DNA from: Bradyrhizobium sp. 195
Lineage (GTDB): Bacteria > Pseudomonadota > Alphaproteobacteria > Rhizobiales > Xanthobacteraceae
Direction: 5' to 3'
Length of the DNA: 64,000 bases
Assembly: GCF_023101665.1 (NCBI RefSeq)
Contig: NZ_CP082161.1
Span: 1 to 64,000, forward strand
Part shown: piece after piece, positions 19,292 through 28,304 of the stretch
Layout: each line of letters begins with the position of its first letter
Numbering within the stretch: the stretch's first letter is position 1
Position numbers and translations under genes: made by a program
The notes under the pieces: generated by a model
What the model saw: the letters and a program-made list of their open reading frames with translations, nothing else
The model's database searches: none
What the model was told of the DNA's origin: nothing

Positions 19292-21322
19292 ATGTCTGCT
19301 GGACAGCCGTTGAGCTGGTCAGGCCATCCCACGAGTATCTTCAGGACAGAAATGAGCCAAACGCCACTCGACGAGATCGGGGACGGCCGCCGCCTTGAAC
19401 TGCTCGTCAACGCAATCGTCGATTACGCCATCTTCATGCTCGACATCGACGGCACCGTGAGAAGCTGGAACGCGGGGGCCGAGCGTCTCAAGGGATATTC
19501 CGCCAGCGAGATCGTCGGCCAACCGTTTTCAGTGTTCTACACGCCCGAGGACCGCGCCGCAGATTTGCCCGGGAAGGCGCTGGCGACGGCACGTGAGACC
19601 GGACGCTTCAATTCCGAAGGATGGCGCGTCCGCAAGGATGGCAGGCGGTTTTGGGCGCTCGTGGTGCTCGATGCCATCAAGGACGAGCAGGGTCGGTTGA
19701 TCGGCTTCGCCAAGGTGACGCGTGACATCACCGAACGTCAGCAGGCCCATCTCGATCTGTTGGAGAGCGAGCGACGCTACCGCCGATTGATCGAGGCCGT
19801 CATCGACTATGCCATCTTCCAGCTCGACCGCGAGGGCAACGTGGCGAGCTGGAATCCCGGCGCCGAGCGCATCAAGGGCTACGCACCGAATGAGATCATC
19901 GGGCGCCACTTCAGCCAGTTCTATACGCCCGAAGATCTCGAAATCGGAGTTCCGAAACGCGCCTTGGCGGAAGCTGCCGAGCACGGCCGCTTCGAGGCTG
20001 AAGGCTGGCGCATGCGCAAGGATGGGTCGCGCTTCTGGGCGTCGGTCGTCATCGATCGGATCGTCGACGAGGAAGGCCACATCATCGGCTTTGCAAAGGT
20101 CACCCGCGATCTCACCGAGCGCAAGCATGCCCAGGACGAGCTCAAGCAGGTCCAGGAGCAGCTGCTTGCGTCTCAGAAGCTCGAAGCCGTCGGGCAGCTC
20201 AGTGGGGGCATCGCGCACGACTTCAACAATCTGCTCATGATCGTGCTTGGGAATATCGAAACCGCCGAGCGCAATGCCCGCCAATTGGCCGGCAGCAGCA
20301 ATCTGCAGCGCTCTCTAGCGCATGCCAAGCGTGGCGCCCAGAGAGCTGCGGCGCTCACCAGCCGTCTCCTGGCTTTCTCCCGCCGGCAGGCGCTCGATCC
20401 CAAACCGATCAACGTCAACAACTTCCTCAATGGCGTGCAGGAATTTCTTCAGCGCACACTGGGCGAGCGCATTGAGGTCGAGGCGGTCGGGAGCGCCGGA
20501 CTCTGGCAAATCGAGGCCGATGCCAATCATCTCGAATCGGCCATCATCAATCTCGCGATCAACGCCCGCGACGCCATGCCGGAAGGCGGCAAGCTCACGG
20601 TCGAGGCCGTGAACGTCGCGGCCGACGACGATTACAGCCGGCGCAATCCCGAGCTGTCTCCCGGCCAATACGTCGCCATCTGTGTGACCGACACCGGAAG
20701 CGGAATGGCTGCGGACGTCGTCGACCACGCCTTCGAGCCGTTCTTCACGACCAAGGAGCCGGGCCACGGGACCGGGCTCGGACTCAGTCAGGTCTACGGC
20801 TTCGTCAAGCAGTCCGGCGGGCATGTCAAGATCTACAGCGAGATCGGCCACGGCACGAGCATCAAGATGTATTTCCCGCGCTACCACGGCGCGCTCCAGG
20901 CGGCCGTGAGCGAGCCGGACGATGTCTTGCCTGAAGGAGAAAAGGTCGAGACCATTCTCGTCGTTGAAGATGACGCCGACCTCAGGGCCTACGTGTCCGA
21001 TGTGCTGCGTGATCTGAACTACCGCGTCGTTTCTGCCCCGAGTGCCCAGGGAGCGCTGACGATCCTGTTGCAGGAGGAGCCCAAGGTGAACCTGCTGCTC
21101 ACCGATGTCGTCATGCCCGGAATCAATGGGCGTGAACTCGGGAGACGGGCGCAGCAGATCCGGCCGGGATTGAGGATCCTCTACATGACCGGCTATTCCA
21201 GGAATGCCGTGGTCCATCAGGGACGGCTCGATGAAGGCGTGGACCTGCTCGAAAAGCCGATTTCCCAGGCAAAGCTGGCGCTGCGCGTGCGCGAGGTACT
21301 GGACCGGCCGCTTAAGGAATGA
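19292..21322 (+). CDS. PAS-PAS hybrid sensor histidine kinase
   Basis: Soluble 676-residue kinase. Two near-duplicate PAS domains (about 35-150 and 163-278, each with [10 protein letters not shown] and FYTPED) precede a HisKA domain with [11 protein letters not shown] (phospho-acceptor H309). The ATPase domain follows ([38 protein letters not shown]), then a C-terminal receiver ([13 protein letters not shown]; phospho-acceptor D605; K in EKPIS). There are no membrane segments, so the signal is probably internal. The true start may be the ATG at 19352, preceded by AGGA. It faces the AI-2E-type gene across three bases. Confidence 0.93.
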   Translation: MSAGQPLSWSGHPTSIFRTEMSQTPLDEIGDGRRLELLVNAIVDYAIFMLDIDGTVRSWNAGAERLKGYSASEIVGQPFSVFYTPEDRAADLPGKALATARETGRFNSEGWRVRKDGRRFWALVVLDAIKDEQGRLIGFAKVTRDITERQQAHLDLLESERRYRRLIEAVIDYAIFQLDREGNVASWNPGAERIKGYAPNEIIGRHFSQFYTPEDLEIGVPKRALAEAAEHGRFEAEGWRMRKDGSRFWASVVIDRIVDEEGHIIGFAKVTRDLTERKHAQDELKQVQEQLLASQKLEAVGQLSGGIAHDFNNLLMIVLGNIETAERNARQLAGSSNLQRSLAHAKRGAQRAAALTSRLLAFSRRQALDPKPINVNNFLNGVQEFLQRTLGERIEVEAVGSAGLWQIEADANHLESAIINLAINARDAMPEGGKLTVEAVNVAADDDYSRRNPELSPGQYVAICVTDTGSGMAADVVDHAFEPFFTTKEPGHGTGLGLSQVYGFVKQSGGHVKIYSEIGHGTSIKMYFPRYHGALQAAVSEPDDVLPEGEKVETILVVEDDADLRAYVSDVLRDLNYRVVSAPSAQGALTILLQEEPKVNLLLTDVVMPGINGRELGRRAQQIRPGLRILYMTGYSRNAVVHQGRLDEGVDLLEKPISQAKLALRVREVLDRPLKE

Positions 21323-21325
21323 AGG

Positions 21326-22384
21326 TCACTCCTTGACGTCCCGCCGCGCCTTCGAGGTCACGAAGATGCGCCACGCCGTCAGGAACATTGCGGCGACGAG
21401 TGGGCCGATGACGAAGCCGTTCGCTCCTAAAACCGCAAGGCCGCCCAGGGTGGCAAGCAGCACGACATAGCTCGGCATTTGGATCGACTGGCCGACCAGG
21501 ATCGGGCGGAGAAAATTGTCGGCAAGACCGATCACGAAGGTCCCGAAAGCGAGCAGGATGATGCCCTTCGTGACCGAGCCGGCCACGAGCAAGTAGATTG
21601 CGACCGGAACCCAGACCAGGGCGGAGCCGAGCACGGGCAGCAGCGAAAGCAGCGCCATGACGGCGCCCGCGAGTAACGGCGCAGTCAGGCCGAGCAGCCA
21701 GAAGATCACCCCGCCAAGCGCTCCCTGGATCAGGGCAACCAATATGATCCCTTTGATCGTCCCGCGAACCGCCAGGGTGAAGGCATCCAGGATCTCGGCG
21801 GTCTGGCTCGGCCGCAGCGGCAGCGCATCGCGGAGGCGTATATTCAGCTCGTTACCATCGCGCAGGAAAAAGAACAGCAGGTACAGCATCACGAGCAGGC
21901 TTGCGACAAACTCCAATGTCAACTGACCGAAGTTGATCGCATGGCCGGCCAGTTGCTGGCCGGCCGGGACGACCAGGCTCGACAGGCGCTCCTTCATCGC
22001 CGAGAAATCAATGCCGGCCAGGCGATCCGAGAGGGAAGCAGCCCAGTCGGGCAGCGCGGATTTCAGCTGCTGCAGGGGATGAGCCAGATTGATCTCCCCG
22101 GACTGAACGCGCTGATACAGCTCGCCTCCCTGGTCGACGAGCGAAGCGATGATGACCCCGACGGGGATCAGGACCATGACGACCACGACGACGACGGTGG
22201 AAAGTGCAGCAACGTTGCGCCATTTCGGGAACATTTCTACGCAACGTCGATAGAGCGGCGCGAAAATGATCGCCAGCAGCGTGGCCCACAACAATGCGCC
22301 GGAGAATGGCCAAAGCAGCCAGCCGAACGCGACGGAGATCACGCCAAGCCAGACGAGGAATGAGCGGTCTTCCGATGTTCTCAC
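21326..22384 (-). CDS. AI-2E/PerM-family membrane transporter
   Basis: A 352-residue polytopic protein of the TqsA/PerM/YdiK family. Seven to eight helices are visible, including FLVWLGVISVAFGWLLWPF, VVVVVVMVLIPVGVIIASLV, LVMLYLLFFFLRDG and the C-terminal GGLAVLGANGFVIGPLVAAMFLTAW. The start is GTG at 22384, with GGAGG about nine bases upstream; the frame is open further but would run into the neighbouring phosphatase gene. Family members export small molecules or ions; the substrate here is unknown. Confidence 0.88.
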   Translation of the reverse strand: MRTSEDRSFLVWLGVISVAFGWLLWPFSGALLWATLLAIIFAPLYRRCVEMFPKWRNVAALSTVVVVVVMVLIPVGVIIASLVDQGGELYQRVQSGEINLAHPLQQLKSALPDWAASLSDRLAGIDFSAMKERLSSLVVPAGQQLAGHAINFGQLTLEFVASLLVMLYLLFFFLRDGNELNIRLRDALPLRPSQTAEILDAFTLAVRGTIKGIILVALIQGALGGVIFWLLGLTAPLLAGAVMALLSLLPVLGSALVWVPVAIYLLVAGSVTKGIILLAFGTFVIGLADNFLRPILVGQSIQMPSYVVLLATLGGLAVLGANGFVIGPLVAAMFLTAWRIFVTSKARRDVKE

Positions 22385-22493
22385 GTGTCGCCGGCCTCCA
22401 GTCGCACCTCTCGGGACGTTGGTACCACAGGACTGTGGCGGAGCGGCAAGTCGCGCCCCGCCTCCGTCGCGACGGTGGGCCGAATTGGATCGG

Positions 22494-23123
22494 TCACTTG
22501 CCGGTGTTCGCAGCCCAATCGGCAATCTTGATGCGTCCCGCAAAGGTGGCGGGGCCGGAGCCGCCGGCCTTGTAGACGAAGGCTTCGCCTTCCTGCACGT
22601 CGCCAGCCTCCTTGCCGAAGGCATCTGCGATGTTGGTCTTGTGGGTGACCAGGAACGTGTTGGTGCCGGCTTTCGGCGGCGCGTCGACGAGCTGACGCAC
22701 GGCCTGGCCCGCCTTTGCATTGGCGCCGGTCGGGTTTGCCATTCCCGATGCGCTGGCGTTGCTGCTGTCCGTCAACGCGTCAACCGGCTTGACCTCGCGG
22801 CCGGAGATCAGCTTGCCGGCCTCGACCGCGCGGTTCAGCCGGCTGGTGTAGACATCGCCGATCGGAACCGCGAGCTCCTTGACGGCCGCCCCGATCTGGC
22901 GGGCCATGTCCCTGCCCTTTTCGCTGAGCTGACGCTGGGCACTCATGTCGTCGAACTTGAAGGGATAAACGTCCTTTTGGCTGTCGTCGGTGGCGGTGTG
23001 CCGAAAGATCAGGACAAAGCCGCCTTGCTTGAGCGAGGCGATGAGCTCCGGCGTATCGGCCACGGCGTAGCGGGGCATTCCAGCGAGAAAAACAACGAGC
23101 GCGAGGCGGCAAAGCACGTTCAT
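22494..23123 (-). CDS. Exported histidine-phosphatase-superfamily protein
   Basis: A 209-residue protein with a signal peptide (1-22, LCRLALVVFLAGMPRYAVA). The phosphohistidine motif is LIFRHTATDD at 38-47, so the usual RHG is RHT. Later family positions are present: YTSRLNRAVEAGKLI and the second histidine in FLVTHKTNI. Start: ATG at 23123 behind AAGGAC. It is probably periplasmic; the substrate is unknown. It lies 109 bases upstream of the AI-2E-type gene on the same strand. Confidence 0.85.
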   Translation of the reverse strand: MNVLCRLALVVFLAGMPRYAVADTPELIASLKQGGFVLIFRHTATDDSQKDVYPFKFDDMSAQRQLSEKGRDMARQIGAAVKELAVPIGDVYTSRLNRAVEAGKLISGREVKPVDALTDSSNASASGMANPTGANAKAGQAVRQLVDAPPKAGTNTFLVTHKTNIADAFGKEAGDVQEGEAFVYKAGGSGPATFAGRIKIADWAANTGK

Positions 23124-23231
23124 GCGCAAAGTCCTTCGTTGCAAAACGCCCCCAGCTGATGGTGACGCGCAAGGCGGTCGATTTCAATTATCGACTGCTC
23201 GCCGCGATGAAGGTTCCCGCGAAATTCCGGG

Positions 23232-25463
23232 TCAGACCGCCAGCCGCCGTGATGCCGCCAGGCCAGCCAGCGCCTCTTCAAGCTTCTCCCGGTCGAGCGG
23301 CTTGATCAGAAATCCGTTCATGCCTGCCTCGAAGCAGGCATAGCGATCCTCCGCCAGCGTGTTGGCGGTGAGCGCGAGGATCGGCGTGTGATGGCTGCCG
23401 GTGGCGGCCTCATGCGCGCGGATGCGTTTCGTCGCCTCGATGCCGTCGAGCTGCGGCATCTGGATATCCATCAGCACGAGATCATAGGGCGTGCCGGCCG
23501 ATGACGCGGCGAGCCAGGATTCCAGCGCGGCCTCGCCGTGGACGGCGATGACGACGCGATGGCCGAGTTTCGTCAGCAGCGAGCGCATCAAGAGCGCGTT
23601 GATCTCGTTGTCCTCGGCAACGAGGATCGACAAGCCCTTTGCTTGAGTCGCGCCGGCCGCGTCGGCCGGTGGTTCCGGCGCGAGATCGGGTGAGGCGACC
23701 TCCGGCGTCCGCGCGAGGCGCGCGGCGAGCGAGGCTGCCCGCAGCGGCTTCACCAGAAAGCCGGTGAAGGCCGGCGACAACTTTTCATGGCGCGAGCTCG
23801 ACGTCAGCAGCACGAGACGCTGTGGCGCATGCGTGCGGGCCATTTCGCCCAGGCGGTCGGCCATGGCAGGGCCGATCGCACGATCGATCAGCACTGCGTG
23901 CCATGAGCGTTCGGGCAGCAGCGCTTCGGCGACCGCTGCATCCGCAACCATGCAGGTCTGGCCGCCCCAACGCTCCAGGCGCCGCGCGATCAGCGAGGCC
24001 TCGATGCCGTCGGCGACCAGGAGCATCGACTTGCCGGCGAGGTCGGGACTCGGAAAGGCCGTCTGTCCCGCGCTGGCTTGCGACGGCGGAAGCGGCACCG
24101 CGATCTCGAAGGTCGAGCCCTTGCCCGGCTCGCTCGTGAGCGTGATCCGGCCGCCCATGCGCCTTGCGATGCGCTCGCTGATGGAAAGGCCGAGCCCGGT
24201 GCCGCCATAGGTGCGGGCGATGCGCTCGTCGGCCTGCTCGAACTCTCGGAAGATGCGTTGTTGTGCTTCCGGTGCGATGCCGATGCCGGTGTCGCGGACC
24301 AGGAAGCTGATCTCGTTCGGCCAAATGCCGGGTTCGACGATCAGCGCGACGCCGCCGTTGCTTGTGAACTTGATGGCGTTGCCGGCGAGATTGAGCAGAA
24401 CCTGGCGCAGCCGCGCGGCGTCGCCGACGACTTCAAGCGGCAGGCGCTCGTCGACATAGGCCGCGATTTCGAGCTGCTTTGCCTGCGCGCGCGGCGCGAG
24501 CAGCTCGGTGATCTCCTCGACCAGGGTCGAGAGCGCGAACGGGCGTTGCTCGAGATCGAGCTTGCCCGCCTCGATCTTGGAATAGTCGAGCAGCTCCTCG
24601 ATCAGCGCCATCAGGGCTTCGCCTGACGTCTTCACCGCTCTGGCGTAGGTCGTCTGCTCCGGCGTCAGATTGGTGTCGAGCAAGAGGCCGCCCATGCCGA
24701 TGATGCCGTTCAGCGGCGTGCGGATCTCGTGCGAAGCCATCGCCAGAAAGCGCGATTTGGCGCGGTTGGCGGCGTCGGCCTGGTCGCGCGCGTCGGACAG
24801 CGCGCGCTCGGTCTCGGTGCGGTCGGTGACGTCGCGTCCCACGCTCTGCAATTCGGCGGGTTGCCCGGCGTCGAGGCGGACGTAGCCCTCGCGCCAGGCA
24901 ATCCAGCGCGCGCCTAAGGGGGTTGCGATCTTCTGGTCGTGGATGCGCGTGCCGTTGCTCTCGCGCGCGCTGTCGCCCTGTTCCAGCACGTCGAAGTCGA
25001 AACGCGTGCCGACCAGCGCGCTGCGCACCTGTCCGGCGAGTGCACAATAGGCCTCGTTGGCAAAGGTGATGCGGCCGCTCGTGTCGCGCAGCACGATGAG
25101 GTCGCCCTGCTGTTCGAACAGGCTGCGGGCGCGTTCTTCCGCTTCCTTCAGCTCCCAATTGCGGTCGATCAGCGCCTCGTTGTGGGCGGCGAGCTTACGC
25201 AGCCGCTTGTTGACGAAGCGCAGGCGCATGCTCAAGGTCGCAAGGCCGAGGCAGGCGAGCGCGAACAGGAAGCTCGCGCCGATTGCAAAGGTGTGGGGAT
25301 CGTAGCCGGAATTCTCGGACCGGCTGCCGGTCACGAAACCATAGGCGCCGCCGAAGGTCGCCGAGAAGATCATGAAGGAGCGGATCGCAAAGGCAATTCG
25401 GGGGTGCTGTCGCCTGAAGCGGCGCATGCGTACCTTGATCCGGAACGTCCGACCCATCGTCAC
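23232..25463 (-). CDS. Membrane hybrid histidine kinase with two receiver domains
   Basis: A 743-residue protein. Two helices near the N-terminus (about 25-45 and 58-78) are followed by a short coil, a PAS domain (about 112-215) and HisKA with FLAMASHEIRTPLNGIIG (H245). The ATPase domain includes LLNLAGNAIKFT, DTGIGIAPEAQQRIF and GTGLGLSISERIA. A weakly conserved receiver follows (LLVADG instead of a paired-acid motif, but LID and LVKPL kept). The C-terminal receiver is canonical (VAEDNEIN; D666 in LVLMDIQMP; LIKPL). A perfect TTAA-N7-TTAA box lies 102 bases upstream. Cell-cycle kinases have similar layouts; identity with a named one is not shown. Confidence 0.92.
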   Translation of the reverse strand: MTMGRTFRIKVRMRRFRRQHPRIAFAIRSFMIFSATFGGAYGFVTGSRSENSGYDPHTFAIGASFLFALACLGLATLSMRLRFVNKRLRKLAAHNEALIDRNWELKEAEERARSLFEQQGDLIVLRDTSGRITFANEAYCALAGQVRSALVGTRFDFDVLEQGDSARESNGTRIHDQKIATPLGARWIAWREGYVRLDAGQPAELQSVGRDVTDRTETERALSDARDQADAANRAKSRFLAMASHEIRTPLNGIIGMGGLLLDTNLTPEQTTYARAVKTSGEALMALIEELLDYSKIEAGKLDLEQRPFALSTLVEEITELLAPRAQAKQLEIAAYVDERLPLEVVGDAARLRQVLLNLAGNAIKFTSNGGVALIVEPGIWPNEISFLVRDTGIGIAPEAQQRIFREFEQADERIARTYGGTGLGLSISERIARRMGGRITLTSEPGKGSTFEIAVPLPPSQASAGQTAFPSPDLAGKSMLLVADGIEASLIARRLERWGGQTCMVADAAVAEALLPERSWHAVLIDRAIGPAMADRLGEMARTHAPQRLVLLTSSSRHEKLSPAFTGFLVKPLRAASLAARLARTPEVASPDLAPEPPADAAGATQAKGLSILVAEDNEINALLMRSLLTKLGHRVVIAVHGEAALESWLAASSAGTPYDLVLMDIQMPQLDGIEATKRIRAHEAATGSHHTPILALTANTLAEDRYACFEAGMNGFLIKPLDREKLEEALAGLAASRRLAV

Positions 25464-25564
25464 CGACCCCGACTCTTTTCGAAAATCCTGCCACCCGCCG
25501 GCTGTGACGATGTCGCGCCGACCTTGCGAACAGCTTGAGGCTTTGGCGTTGCCTCCAAACAGGA

Positions 25565-25579
25565 TTAACGAGGTGTTAA
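25565..25579. promoter_or_regulatory. Perfect CtrA-type box upstream of hybrid kinase
   Basis: TTAA (25565-25568), seven bases, TTAA (25576-25579): the full consensus for the cell-cycle regulator CtrA. At about 18% each of A and T this motif is expected about 0.07 times in 64 kb by chance. It lies 102 bases before the kinase start codon on the minus strand. Binding is inferred. Confidence 0.5.
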
Positions 25580-25587
25580 CGCCTCAA

Positions 25588-25633
25588 AGCATGATCCGGA
25601 AAAGTGTTCGGCGGTTTTCCGAAAGATCATGCT
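25588..25633. repeat. Palindromic repeat, family G, copy 1
   Basis: The arms AGCATGATCCGGAAAA and TTTTCCGAAAGATCATGCT form an imperfect hairpin around GTGTTCGGCGG. It lies between the hybrid kinase and the exported hypothetical protein. A second copy is at 62628-62676. Confidence 0.85.
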
Positions 25634-25641
25634 CAAACTAT

Positions 25642-26115
25642 TTACAGCGAGGCGGCCTGGAGCGGGAGCGGGCGATGGCCGCCATGGGCGCCGACGATCA
25701 GCGCCGCCGCCTCGCGCTGCGAGAACGATTTCGAGCGCACATAGATGCGGTAATCGGCCGGCCCTTCGGTGGAGAGATAGATCACCTGGCCGCCATCGAC
25801 GGGCTGAGCGGCAATCGACACAAGGCGGGTCGACGGATTGGCCTGGCAGGAGTCCGGTTCGGAACCTAGGCCGTCGTCGACCACGGCGAAATCCGCGGCG
25901 TCGGCATCGTCGGTAATCTGGACCCGCACAGTGGCGTGCTCCGGATCGTCGGTGAAGGCGACGTGCACGCCGGCCGTCCAGAACAGTGAGGTCAGCTCGA
26001 CCGAGGTGTCGCCGAGCGCGATGCAGGGATGTGAGACCGATCCGATCTCGCCGCGGGCGAATGCAACAGCCGCCAGGAGGGGAACAACCGAGGCCAGGAT
26101 CTTGAAACGCAACAT
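25642..26115 (-). CDS. Exported protein of unknown function
   Basis: A 157-residue protein starting with a signal peptide (MLRFKILASVVPLLAAVAFA, cleavage near residue 21). The mature part has two cysteines (in SHPCIALG and EPDSCQAN), which may form a disulfide, and several acidic stretches. It is on the same strand as the hybrid kinase downstream, 178 bases apart, so it could be a periplasmic partner; that is inference. I do not recognise a family. Confidence 0.7.
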   Translation of the reverse strand: MLRFKILASVVPLLAAVAFARGEIGSVSHPCIALGDTSVELTSLFWTAGVHVAFTDDPEHATVRVQITDDADAADFAVVDDGLGSEPDSCQANPSTRLVSIAAQPVDGGQVIYLSTEGPADYRIYVRSKSFSQREAAALIVGAHGGHRPLPLQAASL

Positions 26116-26213
26116 GACGCTCTACTCGCACAAGCCACTTGGGAACTCATCGGGCCTTATGGTTTGCAGAGCGTAAAGGAAACTCGTTACCGCCGGGTTG
26201 ATGCGCAGAATGA

Positions 26214-27752
26214 TCAAGCCAGCTGGCGTACATCCTCCGCGAGTGCGCGATAGGACAAAGCTTCGGCCAGATGCAGCCGGCCGATCTTGTCGGAATGATC
26301 GAGATCGGCCAGCGTGCGCGCCACCCGCAGCACGCGGTGATAGCCGCGCGCCGACAGCCGCATGGTCTCGGCGGCATCGCGCAGCAGTTTGGCGCCTTGC
26401 GCGTCAGGCTTTGCGATCTCCTCCAGCACGGAGGCGGGGGCCTCGGCATTGGTGCGGACATTGGGCAGACCGGCATCGGCATAACGTGCGAGCTGGATGT
26501 CGCGCGCCGCGGCGACGCGCGCGGCGACCTCGGCCGAGCCTTCCGCCGGAGGCGGCAGGATCAGATCGGCCGCGGTCACGGCCGGCACCTCGATGCGCAG
26601 ATCGATGCGGTCCATCAGCGGGCCCGAGATGCGCGCCTGGTAATCGCCGGTGCAGCGGTCGATGCGGCCACGCTTGCAGGCATAGCCGGGCTCGAACGCG
26701 TTGCCGCAGCGGCACGGATTCATCGCCGCGACCAGCATGAAGCGGGCGGGGTAGGTGACGCGATGGTTGGCGCGCGACACGGCGACCTCGCCATTCTCCA
26801 GCGGCTGCCGCAGCGAATCCAGCACGCGCGGATCGAATTCGGGCAGCTCGTCGAGAAACAACACGCCCTGATGCGCCAGCGAGATCTCGCCGGGCTTGGC
26901 GCGCATGCCGCCGCCAGTGAGCGCGGCAATGCTGGCGGAATGATGCGGTGAGCGGAACGGCCGCCGCGCCGTCAGCGCGCCGCCTTCGATCTCGCCGGCG
27001 ACGGACGCGATCATCGAGACTTCGAGCAGCTCACCCGGCGACAGCGGCGGCAGGATCGAGGGCAGCCGCGCCGCCAGCATCGATTTGCCGGCGCCGGGCG
27101 CGCCGATCATGAGCAGGTGATGCCCGCCGGCGGCCGCGATCTCCAGCGCCCGCTTGGCGCTCTCCTGACCCTTGATGTCGCGGAGGTCGAGCGTGGACGC
27201 GGCGGCCTCATGCACCTTCGGCAAAGGCCGCGACAGCACCTGCGTGCCTTTGAAGTGGTTGGCGATCTGGATCAGCGAGTGTGCTGCGATGATCTGGATG
27301 TCCGGGCTGGCCCAGGCCGCTTCGGAGCCGCAGGACGCCGGGCAGATCAGCCCTTCCTCGCGCATATTGGCGCCGATGGCGGCGGGAAGAACGCCGGCCA
27401 CGGGCGCGATCGAGCCGTCGAGGCCAAGCTCGCCGAGCACGGTGAAGCCGGTCAGCGCATCCGGCGGGATCGCGCCGATCGCCGCCATCAGGCCGAGCGC
27501 GATCGGGAGGTCGTAATGGCTGCCCTCCTTGGGCAGGTCGGCCGGCGCCAGATTGACGATGATCCGGCGCGCCGGCAGCGCGAGGCCCGAGGCGATCAGC
27601 GCCGAGCGCACCCGCTCGCGCGCCTCCGACACCGCCTTGTCCGGCAGGCCGACGATGGCGAACGCCGGCAGGCCAGGCGCAACCTGCACCTGCACGTCGA
27701 CCGCGCGGGCCTCGATCCCCTCAAAGGCGACGGTAGAAACCCGCTGAACCAT
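26214..27752 (-). CDS. comM: YifB/ComM-family Mg-chelatase-like AAA+ ATPase
   Basis: A 512-residue ATPase; in naturally competent bacteria ComM is a branch-migration helicase for incoming DNA. The N-terminal Lon-like region (FAIVGLPDKAVSEARERVRSAL) is followed by the Mg-chelatase-type AAA+ core: Walker A GAPGAGKSML, then FRSPHHSAS, GVLFLDELPEF (Walker B) and AAMNPCRCG. The C-terminal SARGYHRVLRVARTLADL helix bundle closes it. The start is the ATG at 27752 (MVQRVSTVAFEGIEA); an open frame extends further upstream without matching the family. Divergent from pilZ. Confidence 0.94.
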   Translation of the reverse strand: MVQRVSTVAFEGIEARAVDVQVQVAPGLPAFAIVGLPDKAVSEARERVRSALIASGLALPARRIIVNLAPADLPKEGSHYDLPIALGLMAAIGAIPPDALTGFTVLGELGLDGSIAPVAGVLPAAIGANMREEGLICPASCGSEAAWASPDIQIIAAHSLIQIANHFKGTQVLSRPLPKVHEAAASTLDLRDIKGQESAKRALEIAAAGGHHLLMIGAPGAGKSMLAARLPSILPPLSPGELLEVSMIASVAGEIEGGALTARRPFRSPHHSASIAALTGGGMRAKPGEISLAHQGVLFLDELPEFDPRVLDSLRQPLENGEVAVSRANHRVTYPARFMLVAAMNPCRCGNAFEPGYACKRGRIDRCTGDYQARISGPLMDRIDLRIEVPAVTAADLILPPPAEGSAEVAARVAAARDIQLARYADAGLPNVRTNAEAPASVLEEIAKPDAQGAKLLRDAAETMRLSARGYHRVLRVARTLADLDHSDKIGRLHLAEALSYRALAEDVRQLA

Positions 27753-27979
27753 GCTCAAACCAGCCTGCCCCTCTCGCACAATTAGGGGTAGCAGAGCCCG
27801 GCGCCTTCCGCAAGAACAATACGGGAACAATCCCGCAGGGGCGGCGAATCCTAAGCATTCGTAAACGCCAAGCCGACACTACGCTTCGAATGCCAGCTTC
27901 TGTCCTCAGCACATTCCAACGAATGTCCGCTACTCCTAGGGCTGCGGGATGGGCCGTGGTCAACGGGTGAACAATTCAA

Positions 27980-28225
27980 ATGCTTGCAAATCGCCGGAGA
28001 AGCGAACGTCGGATGTGCAGCCGGCTCGCCAAGATCCATTTTGGCGCGGGGTCGCTGCCGCGGGACTGCACGATCACGGATATCTCGGATGGCGGCGTGA
28101 AAGTGGTGGCGGAATTCTTGGAAGTGCCGCCGCAATTCACCATCATCTTCGCGCCCGACTATTCCCGGCAATGCCGCCTGCGCTGGCGCATCGGCTGCGA
28201 GTTCGGCGCCGAATTCACCGACTAG
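27980..28225 (+). CDS. Single-domain PilZ protein
   Basis: An 81-residue stand-alone PilZ domain, a cyclic di-GMP receptor fold. The N-terminal arginine cluster NRRRSERR supplies the RxxxR part, and DISDGGVKVV is the D/NxSxxG part, so ligand binding is plausible. It is just before tadD and divergent from comM. PilZ proteins often adjust motility or pili, and the Tad genes next door make a pilus link attractive but unproven. Confidence 0.88.
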   Translation: MLANRRRSERRMCSRLAKIHFGAGSLPRDCTITDISDGGVKVVAEFLEVPPQFTIIFAPDYSRQCRLRWRIGCEFGAEFTD

Positions 28226-28244
28226 GGTCCTTGGGAGCGCGTCC

Positions 28245-28259
28245 TTAACGGGACTTTAG
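28245..28259. promoter_or_regulatory. CtrA-like box upstream of tadD
   Basis: TTAA (28245-28248), seven bases, TTAG (28256-28259): seven of eight consensus bases, 45 bases before the tadD start. CtrA controls pilus genes in Caulobacter, which fits. One mismatch makes chance occurrence quite possible. Confidence 0.3.
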
Positions 28260-28304
28260 CGTTAATCGGTAAGCATCTCTGATCAGTTGCCGAGTGATCA
28301 GAGT

